From positions 1-10,818 of the forward strand of contig JASEEW010000054.1 of assembly GCA_030019485.1 (NCBI GenBank): a stretch of DNA of 10,818 bases. The letters run 5' to 3'. The notes under the pieces are model-generated. The model was given only the letters and a program-made list of their open reading frames with translations, was not told the origin of the DNA and did not search any database. The translations under genes were made by a program, and so were the position numbers. How positions within the stretch are numbered: the stretch's first letter is position 1; the number at the start of each line of letters is the position of its first letter. Below are positions 6,661-10,818 of this stretch, piece after piece. The stretch is from Thermoplasmatales archaeon (GTDB lineage Archaea > Thermoplasmatota > JASEFT01 > JAUWIS01).

Positions 6661-7632
6661 ATGCCAACTTGGGGAGAAATTCTGTCTGAATTAAAGGAGA
6701 CAGCAAAAACAGAAAAACAACATTGCTTTGATGTTGTACGGCGAAAATATCTTGTGAATCTTTATGAAAAAACCAAAAGAAACGTTATTCTTTATGCCAC
6801 AAAATGGACCCATGGAGGAGTTTCTCCTAGTGCAGTTAGTATAACAGATGAAGATATTCAAGGATTGATGGAAGTAATACATGGTCTAAAAGGTCCTAAT
6901 CTTGACTTGATCCTTCATAGTCCTGGTGGCTCAGCAGAGGCAACAGAAGCATTTGTTTCATATCTGAGGTCAAAATTTGATAATATTCAGGTGATTGTTC
7001 CATACGCAGCCATGTCAGCAGCCACAATGCTCGCATGTGCAGGAAACAAAATAGTCATGGGAAAACATTCATTTCTGGGACCAATAGACCCCCAGATGAT
7101 TCTTCATACGCCTCTTGGTGTGAAATCTATTCCCGCAGAATCTATTAAAGAACAATTTGAATTAGCCAAAGAAGAGTGTCATGACCCGAAGAAGCTGGGG
7201 ACATGGCTTCCAATTTTAGGGCAGTATGGACCTGCACTCCTTGTTGAGTGTGACCATGCCATAAGTTTATCAAAAGAGTTAGTGACAGAATGGCTTGAAT
7301 CCTATATGTTTGGCGGACGAAACGATGCAGCAACACTATCTAAAAAAGTTGCTAAGGACCTAACAGCACATAAAGACTTCAAAAGCCATGGTCGACATAT
7401 AAACCGTGAAAAAGCAAAAAGTTTTGGTCTTGTTATTGAGGATCTAGAAGATGATCAAGAACTACAAGATCTTGTGTTATCTGTATTTCATGCTACAACT
7501 CATACTTTTAATGGCACACCTGCAGTAAAGATAATTGAAAACCATGAAGGGAAATCCTTTGTAAAGCATGAAAGGATGGTAGTAATTCCACCACCGGGAA
7601 CATCACCCAAACCCATGAAACCCTCAAAATAG
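6661..7632 (+). CDS. ClpP-class serine protease, SDH (serine dehydrogenase proteinase) family
   Basis: A 323-residue protein of the ClpP/crotonase fold resembling the SDH_protease family (PF01972). Family features: the MPTWGEIL start; the oxyanion loop LILHSPGGSAEAT (SPGG at 87-90); YAAMSAATMLACAGNKIVMG, whose S119 aligns with the ClpP nucleophile; and HSFLGPIDPQM with D143. No signal peptide or transmembrane segment is evident, unlike SppA or NfeD-type relatives, so it is probably cytoplasmic. The family's biological target is poorly defined. The tail (about 305-323) is proline- and lysine-rich and likely disordered. ATG 6661 was chosen because AGGTGG (6651-6656) lies five bases upstream; TTG 6646 or ATG 6658 would overlap that site. 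It shares an operon with the 62-residue gene, and the pair lies between the two 30-bp repeats. Confidence 0.85.
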   Translation: MPTWGEILSELKETAKTEKQHCFDVVRRKYLVNLYEKTKRNVILYATKWTHGGVSPSAVSITDEDIQGLMEVIHGLKGPNLDLILHSPGGSAEATEAFVSYLRSKFDNIQVIVPYAAMSAATMLACAGNKIVMGKHSFLGPIDPQMILHTPLGVKSIPAESIKEQFELAKEECHDPKKLGTWLPILGQYGPALLVECDHAISLSKELVTEWLESYMFGGRNDAATLSKKVAKDLTAHKDFKSHGRHINREKAKSFGLVIEDLEDDQELQDLVLSVFHATTHTFNGTPAVKIIENHEGKSFVKHERMVVIPPPGTSPKPMKPSK

Positions 7633-7644
7633 AGGGGCGTTGAA

Positions 7645-7674
7645 GGGAAAGCAAAAAGGGTTGTTGATTTGACG
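7645..7674 (+). repeat. 30-bp direct repeat, copy 2 (ligase 3'-end remnant)
   Basis: Identical to 6327-6356 over 30 bases. The ligase reading frame is kept through E-GKAKRVVDLT-K and a TGA at 7678-7680. It starts 12 bases after the protease stop. It looks like the original or a duplicated 3' end of a ligase gene, separated from it by the two-gene segment. Confidence 0.9.
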
Positions 7675-7695
7675 AAATGAATGTGAGCAAAGAGC

Positions 7696-7718
7696 ACTTT
7701 TTTATGATCTTTATTTTT
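7696..7718 (+). terminator. T-rich terminator candidate after the protease
   Basis: A T6 run (7698-7703) and a T5 run (7714-7718) within a pyrimidine-rich stretch are the kind of signal that ends archaeal transcripts. They lie between the rightward protease gene and the leftward radical SAM gene, where termination is needed. No strong hairpin accompanies them. Confidence 0.4.
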
Positions 7719-7757
7719 AGCACATGTAATATTACTCTTATCGCTTGTAACTTACCT

Positions 7758-8675
7758 TTAACACCCATGAACTGAGAGTTTGGTTTGATAGTATTTGTTG
7801 TTCTTATATTTCCTGAAATCACCCATTCCATACAACTTTTGTGCATGCGAAGCAAGTTTGTATATTCTATTTGTATAACTTTTGGGTGCATAGGCTCCAC
7901 TAAAGAGTTCCTGATATTTTTCTATGAGATAGGGGAATTCTTTTTTTAGAAATGCAAAATATCTCTCTTTACAAGATTTTTTAAGGTTTAATACCGATGA
8001 GATAACAAAATCAGCTCCCGCCTCAGCAATTGAACCCATTACGTCATTTATTGCTTGTTCATCATCAGTTAAGTAGGGCAATATAGGAACGAAAAGTACC
8101 CCTACGGGCACTTTTGCCATAGATAATTTATGAATAGTATCTAATCTATCTCCAGTTGAAGGTGATTTTGGTTCTATCTTTTTTCTCAATTCCTCATCTG
8201 TAGTTGTGATTGTAATAATAACATTCAAAAAAGTTCGCCGGGCAATGTTTTCAAGAATGTCTGTATCCCGCAATATTAAATTTGATTTGGTACCTATAAT
8301 TAGTGGATTTTCATATTTGAGAAAAATCTCTAAAATATCCCGTGTGATTTCATAAATGTTTTCAGCAGGTTGATAAGGATCTGTAACAGAACCAACGTAT
8401 ACCAATGGTTTCCGCCACCAATATCTTGAAAACTCAGCATCCAATACATCTCTTGCATTCTTTTTCACCATGATAATTTGTTCAAAGTCTTTGTCAGAAT
8501 TTAAACCTAGATATTCATGGGAGTAACAACCATAACAATATACACATGAATGTTCACACCCTCTATATGGATTTATTGTCCATCTAAATGGCAGGAATCT
8601 GACATTAATTTTGTGAAGTAGTGTTTTACAGGTAATAGTTTGATAAGATGCTTTCGTCGATAGAGGGTATGTCAT
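7758..8675 (-). CDS. SPL-type radical SAM protein
   Basis: A 305-residue radical SAM enzyme of the group annotated as 'SPL family' (relatives of spore photoproduct lyase, also COG1533-like). NPYRGCEHSCVYCY carries the cluster ligands C40, C44 and C47, which hold the [4Fe-4S] centre that cleaves S-adenosylmethionine. PLVYVGSVTDPYQPAE is the conserved GS.TDPYQP.E segment of this group. GTKSNLILRD and the later strand/helix repeats complete the partial TIM barrel. The true reaction of archaeal members is unknown to me; DNA repair should not be assumed. The start is placed at 8675 because its ATG overlaps the TGA of the upstream gene (ATGA), a classic coupling arrangement. A start at 8699 would add eight residues inside the upstream gene. 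It is the second gene of a two-gene leftward operon. Confidence 0.85.
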   Translation of the reverse strand: MTYPLSTKASYQTITCKTLLHKINVRFLPFRWTINPYRGCEHSCVYCYGCYSHEYLGLNSDKDFEQIIMVKKNARDVLDAEFSRYWWRKPLVYVGSVTDPYQPAENIYEITRDILEIFLKYENPLIIGTKSNLILRDTDILENIARRTFLNVIITITTTDEELRKKIEPKSPSTGDRLDTIHKLSMAKVPVGVLFVPILPYLTDDEQAINDVMGSIAEAGADFVISSVLNLKKSCKERYFAFLKKEFPYLIEKYQELFSGAYAPKSYTNRIYKLASHAQKLYGMGDFRKYKNNKYYQTKLSVHGC

Positions 8676-9193
8676 TTCTTTGCCCCACTCGCTAGACATA
8701 TGAATCGGACTTTACAACTTTTGCAATCCTTTACATGCATTCCACCATTAACCCCAACAAGAATGATAAATACTACCAATAATCCAACACCAAAATATGA
8801 TAGTCCATCGATTACAAAGACAATAATCATCCCAATTATTGGCAATACCATCAAAACAGCCCAGGTTAAGCCTGCTAACTTTGCACCTAACTGCTGGTTT
8901 CCAGAACCTTTCTCATAACCCAGTCTAGCTGCTAACTTGCCCCAGCCGCAGTGACACCACTTGTCATAATAATAGCAGTGTGTACATAAATGTTTGCGAA
9001 TTACGAACGTGAGCATTAATACCAAAAATATTGCATAAATCATCGAGATTATAGGGATTCCATGAAAGTTTATTAATGGATACATCCCAATAAAACCGAT
9101 CATTATTGTTATGACAAATAAAATATTCTCGCCTATTGCATAAGATTTTTTTGCTTCATCAATTCCATTTTTATAGAGTTCTTGTTTATTCAT
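8672..9193 (-). CDS. Four-helix membrane protein with two cytoplasmic Cys clusters
   Basis: A 173-residue protein I cannot assign to a named family. Hydrophobic helices lie at about 22-40, 46-65, 108-128 and 130-148. The Cys residues fall in two groups: HLCTHC...WCHCGWG (C70, C73, C80, C82) between helices 2 and 3, and CKSC-x5-C (C157, C160, C166) in the C-terminal tail. With either topology both groups are on the same side, and the positive residues around them (IRKH, KLAAR, CKVR) favour the cytoplasm. Seven cysteines so placed suggest a metal or iron-sulfur site. The gene is translationally coupled (ATGA) to the radical SAM gene, so they probably work together, for example as a membrane anchor or electron donor (inference). 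A TATA box about 24 bases before ATG 9193 suggests a leaderless start. Confidence 0.75.
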   Translation of the reverse strand: MNKQELYKNGIDEAKKSYAIGENILFVITIMIGFIGMYPLINFHGIPIISMIYAIFLVLMLTFVIRKHLCTHCYYYDKWCHCGWGKLAARLGYEKGSGNQQLGAKLAGLTWAVLMVLPIIGMIIVFVIDGLSYFGVGLLVVFIILVGVNGGMHVKDCKSCKVRFICLASGAKK

Positions 9194-9212
9194 ATCACTA
9201 CCAACTATCTAA

Positions 9213-9220
9213 ATTATATA
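9213..9220 (-). promoter_or_regulatory. TATA box for the Cys-rich membrane protein/radical SAM operon
   Basis: Read on the minus strand it is TATATAAT, centred about 24 bases before ATG 9193. The spacing predicts transcription starting at or very near the start codon. Only this one promoter is apparent for the two-gene operon. Confidence 0.5.
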
Positions 9221-9312
9221 GCCTTTTATTAGCCCTTTGCTCTTGATTGCGTATAACTCCTTATATACAAACTTAGTTCGCATATCATTCCGTTCTAGCA
9301 CCATATCCAAAC

Positions 9313-9381
9313 TTATCTCTTCTTTTTCTTTGAAGATTTCTTTTTTGCTGTTTTCTTTTTACTGCATTTACCACATGGCAT
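9313..9381 (-). CDS. 22-residue CxxC, lysine-rich microprotein
   Basis: A very short frame starting MPCGKCSKKK and continuing almost wholly with Lys, Ser and Arg: 12 Lys and one Arg in 22 residues, with a single C-x2-C at positions 3-6. What makes it credible despite its size is a near-perfect ribosome site: GAGGTGA on the minus strand (9389-9395), seven bases before the ATG. A TATA-like box (TTTAAATG, around 9418-9425) about 40 bases upstream adds support. The same promoter sequence precedes the MNT antitoxin gene. The charge suggests nucleic-acid or ribosome binding, and the lone CxxC suggests metal-bridged dimers or a redox site; both are inference. No family is recognised. Confidence 0.6.
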   Translation of the reverse strand: MPCGKCSKKKTAKKKSSKKKKR

Positions 9382-9405
9382 ATATTTTTCACCTCAAATG
9401 TTAAT

Positions 9406-9434
9406 GCGCATCCAGCCATTTAAACATTATCAAA
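9406..9434 (-). promoter_or_regulatory. Repeated promoter element, copy 1 (microprotein)
   Basis: CCATTTAAACATTATCAAA (9416-9434) is found again unchanged at 10165-10183. Adding ten adjoining bases gives 25 of 29 matches. On the minus strand it contains TTTAAATG, a TATA-like box, preceded by TTTGATAATG where the BRE would be. It is placed correctly for the 22-residue gene. Confidence 0.55.
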
Positions 9435-9468
9435 TATTGAAGAACAATCCTTATTTATTTCACCATTT

Positions 9469-9823
9469 CTACTCTTTGTTTTCCATATCCTCAAAAACCT
9501 TCTGGATCAAAGGTTTAAGTATTGGGATATCTCTTTTAACAACTTCCCAAAGGATCTCCAGATCAACCCCAAAATATTCATGAACCAATCTGTCCCTCAT
9601 TCCAGCCATTTTCCTCCAAGGGACCTCCGGATATTTCCCCTTTATTGACTTTGGGATATTTTTTTGTTGCTTCTCCGATGATTTCAATAGCCCTTATCAC
9701 TGCATAAATCACTTTCTTATCTTTTGCAAAGTAATCAAAATCCATTCCCTCAGTAAATTTTCCAATGTCACATATAGAATCAAGAATGTCCTGAACATAA
9801 TCCCCGTATTCCCTTTCCTTCAT
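9469..9823 (-). pseudogene. hepT: HEPN toxin of an MNT-HEPN pair (HepT-like), split by a frameshift
   Basis: Two overlapping frames together make one 117-residue HEPN (DUF86/HepT) protein. The first (from 9823) supplies residues 1-54, ending AIEIIGEATK; the second supplies NIPKSIKGKYPEVPW through to the stop at 9469. The join is at an A7 run on the coding strand (9659-9665); six A's would restore the frame exactly and give the family-typical EATKNIP. The second part holds the RNase/AMPylation motif R76-x4-H81-x-Y83 in MRDRLVHEY. In characterised HepT-MntA systems the MNT partner adds AMP to this tyrosine to neutralise the toxin. The start overlaps the MNT stop (ATGA). As written the toxin would be inactive, ending after 81 residues with an altered tail. 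A sequencing error in the homopolymer, real decay, or slippage-dependent expression are all possible. Confidence 0.82.
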
Positions 9824-10134
9824 GTATAAACAACCTCCTCCAAGATGTGTTTCCCAATTCTCGGCTTTAAGGCTTTCTTGGATACAAGGTCAACATTTAC
9901 ACCCAACGTTTTCTTCAGATACTCTTCCATGTCCATAAACTCAAAAAGACTTACTGGAGCTTCAAACTCCACAAGGATATCAAGGTCGCTTTTCCCTTTC
10001 TGCTCATCTCTTACATAGGAGCCAAAAATGCCTATTTCTTTAACGTTGAATCTCTCCCTTAAAATAGCCTCATTTTCTTTCAGTATTTCCTTTATCTCTT
10101 CAAGTGTTTTCTTTTTCTTTATTCTCTCCTTCAT
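9820..10134 (-). CDS. mntA: MNT-type nucleotidyltransferase antitoxin (MntA-like)
   Basis: A 104-residue minimal nucleotidyltransferase. The catalytic signature G38-S39-x10-D50-x-D52 is present in IFGSYVRDEQKGKSDLDIL, and D82 in VNVDLVS is the third metal ligand. In HepT-MntA toxin-antitoxin pairs this enzyme AMPylates the HEPN toxin and so protects the cell. All three acidic residues are intact, so the antitoxin looks functional even though its toxin partner is frameshifted. The N-terminus is very basic (KKKK at 6-9). The start ATG 10134 has GAGG six bases upstream and a TATA-like box about 36 bases upstream. The 4-base ATGA overlap with the toxin gene indicates coupled translation. The C-terminal helices after D82 are typical for the family. 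Confidence 0.9.
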   Translation of the reverse strand: MKERIKKKKTLEEIKEILKENEAILRERFNVKEIGIFGSYVRDEQKGKSDLDILVEFEAPVSLFEFMDMEEYLKKTLGVNVDLVSKKALKPRIGKHILEEVVYT

Positions 10135-10154
10135 TTAAATCCTCAAGAACAAAT

Positions 10155-10183
10155 GTGCATTTAACCATTTAAACATTATCAAA
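10155..10183 (-). promoter_or_regulatory. Repeated promoter element, copy 2 (MNT-HEPN operon)
   Basis: The 19 bases at 10165-10183 equal those at 9416-9434. The TATA-like TTTAAATG lies about 36 bases before the MNT ATG, leaving a short leader with a GAGG ribosome site. Toxin-antitoxin operons are often self-regulated, so the shared block may be an operator as well as a core promoter (inference). Confidence 0.55.
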
Positions 10184-10191
10184 ACAAAATC

Positions 10192-10720
10192 TTATCTTGT
10201 TAGTTTTCTGATGAACCTGTTGAAAACTGATTCCCTGTTCCTTTTCACCATTTCCTCCCATTTCTCCAGAGCCTTCTCCGTTGCATCACCGTGAAAACCT
10301 TTTTCTGATTTTGTTTTTAAACCCTCAAGTTCTCCCTGGTCCAGCCAGACGCCGCTGCAGGACAGGCATACTAAACTCAGCAACATGGATTTTTACGTAG
10401 TATCTCAACCGAAAATGTTTCGGTTGCTGAGTTTACATCAACCTCAATCTCCTCAGCACTCTCAATATCCATTAACCCGCCGCACCTGGGGCAAACAAGC
10501 TCGCTTTTACTCTGAGTACCTATGTTTTTTGTAAGATAATCAGAAAGTTTTCTATCCTTCAAAATTTTGTTTAGTTCATCTTTATCAAACCAGACACCGT
10601 TGCATTTAGGGCAAACATCTATTATCACATTGGGTCCTAAAACATTTATTTCTGTTTGATTCATTTTAACCCAACATCTTGCTTCTTTTCTCTTTCCGCA
10701 AGTCGCTTTCTCTTTTCTTT
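10192..10720 (-). pseudogene. Double zf-TFIIB zinc-ribbon protein, disrupted
   Basis: The pieces resemble zf-TFIIB (PF13453) proteins, small soluble zinc-ribbon proteins of unknown role. Module 1 retains VIIDVCPKCNGVWFDKDEL. Module 2 starts as LVCPRCGGLMDIESAEEIEVDV and, after an interruption, resumes as VCLSCSGVWLDQGELEGL, followed by a charged helical tail ending at 10192. Between these halves lies a 62-65 bp palindromic insertion (10372-10435) that shifts the frame and ends the upstream part at a TGA (10377-10379). The 5' side is also damaged: the first CxxC of module 1 is missing (only C22 is left, in EARCWVKM), and the frame runs straight into an IS200/IS605-like end at 10721. MNQTEINVL from ATG 10664 is a possible secondary start. 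The gene is probably dead. Confidence 0.72.
10372..10435. repeat. Miniature palindromic insertion (about 62 bp)
   Basis: TAAACTCAGCAAC (10372-10384) and GTTGCTGAGTTTA (10423-10435) are perfect 13-bp inverted repeats. A second perfect inverted repeat lies inside: CAACCGAAA (10406-10414) and TTTCGGTTG (10418-10426) around a 3-base loop. On the coding strand GTA occurs at both borders. Removing one GTA plus the 62 bases between restores EVDV-CLSCSGVW of the zf-TFIIB module, which pinpoints the insertion. TA flanks are an alternative reading of the duplication. It is too small to code for anything; it resembles a tiny MITE or hairpin element. Confidence 0.7.
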
Positions 10721-10818
10721 GTGATGTACTCCCAGCCATAAATGGCTGGGCTTCTTATGTTGATACGAACTTATCTAAAGATGCTTGTGCAACTGCTTGA
10801 TTCCTAACATAGTTGATC
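10721..10818 (-). mobile_element. Right end of an IS200/IS605-type element (rest outside window)
   Basis: Read on the minus strand, a TAA (10755-10757) is followed by the palindrome CCCAGCCA-TTTA-TGGCTGGG (10732-10749, with one further A-T pair unlikely to form) and then AGTACATCAC, ending at 10721. A subterminal hairpin with a 4-base loop close after the last stop codon, and an end in TCAC, are characteristic of IS200/IS605 right ends carrying tnpB. In tnpB elements this end also encodes the scaffold of the guide RNA. The 20 visible codons before the TAA are not recognisably a TnpB C-terminus, so this may be a degraded or deleted derivative. The zf-TFIIB frame reads through this end (MAGSTS...), so the element appears to have cut the 5' part of that gene. 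Confidence 0.55.

Noticed and set aside
8676..8699. Longer start (8699) for the radical SAM protein
   Set aside because: It would overlap the upstream gene by 28 bases, while ATG 8675 makes a standard 4-base ATGA overlap.
9655..9670. Classical -1 ribosomal frameshift signal (A AAA AAA) in the HEPN gene
   Set aside because: The heptamer is in the correct phase, but a -1 shift leads to ISQSQ then stop. Restoring the toxin needs a +1 shift or loss of one A, so the ordinary -1 mechanism cannot explain it.
1..10818. CRISPR array, tRNA or rRNA
   Set aside because: No regularly spaced repeats, no cloverleaf-like blocks and no rRNA-like GC-rich stretch were seen by eye. Box C/D RNAs cannot be excluded without a covariance search.

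Overview
The window looks archaeal. Start codons are repeatedly preceded by A/T-rich TATA-like boxes about 24-40 bases upstream. Several genes look leaderless, while others carry short GAGGTGA/GGAGG-type ribosome sites. Gene content agrees: a zinc-ribbon/single-helix exported protein, a sodium-solute symporter with its small accessory protein, a PaaK/F390-synthetase-like ligase, an MNT-HEPN pair and a lysine-rich microprotein. The DNA is A+T rich. I cannot name the genus; a euryarchaeal-type lineage is my guess. No rRNA, tRNA or CRISPR array was seen.

Layout. (1) 1-840, minus: the start of a zinc-ribbon, one-helix, surface-exposed protein that runs off the left edge. (2) 872-2443: a complete IS1634-type insertion sequence with an intact DDE transposase, 13-bp imperfect inverted ends and a likely TTTAG target duplication; it sits against the promoter of gene 1. 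(3) 2444-2734: mostly non-coding, with a hairpin and the first 22 codons of a DUF433 gene. (4) 2735-6362: a divergent metabolic locus. A sodium-solute symporter and its 44-residue partner run leftwards; a YdjM-like membrane protein and a PaaK-family acyl-CoA ligase run rightwards. Together they suggest uptake and CoA activation of an organic acid, although the substrate is not shown. (5) 6357-7644: a two-gene islet, a 62-residue protein plus a ClpP-class serine protease (SDH family). It is bounded by two copies of a 30-bp sequence that is the 3' end of the ligase gene. (6) 7758-9193, minus: a translationally coupled pair, a cysteine-rich four-helix membrane protein followed by an SPL-type radical SAM enzyme. 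(7) 9313-10134, minus: an MNT-HEPN toxin-antitoxin operon whose HEPN toxin is split by a one-base frameshift at an A7 run, then a 22-residue CxxC/lysine-rich protein. The operon and the microprotein have a shared promoter sequence. (8) 10192-10818, minus: a double zf-TFIIB zinc-ribbon gene broken by a 62-65 bp palindromic insertion and apparently cut at its 5' side by the right end of an IS200/IS605-type element that continues past the window.

The right third is thus an accessory region with toxin-antitoxin, mobile-element and decaying-gene signatures. The centre is ordinary metabolism interrupted by one possible cargo islet.
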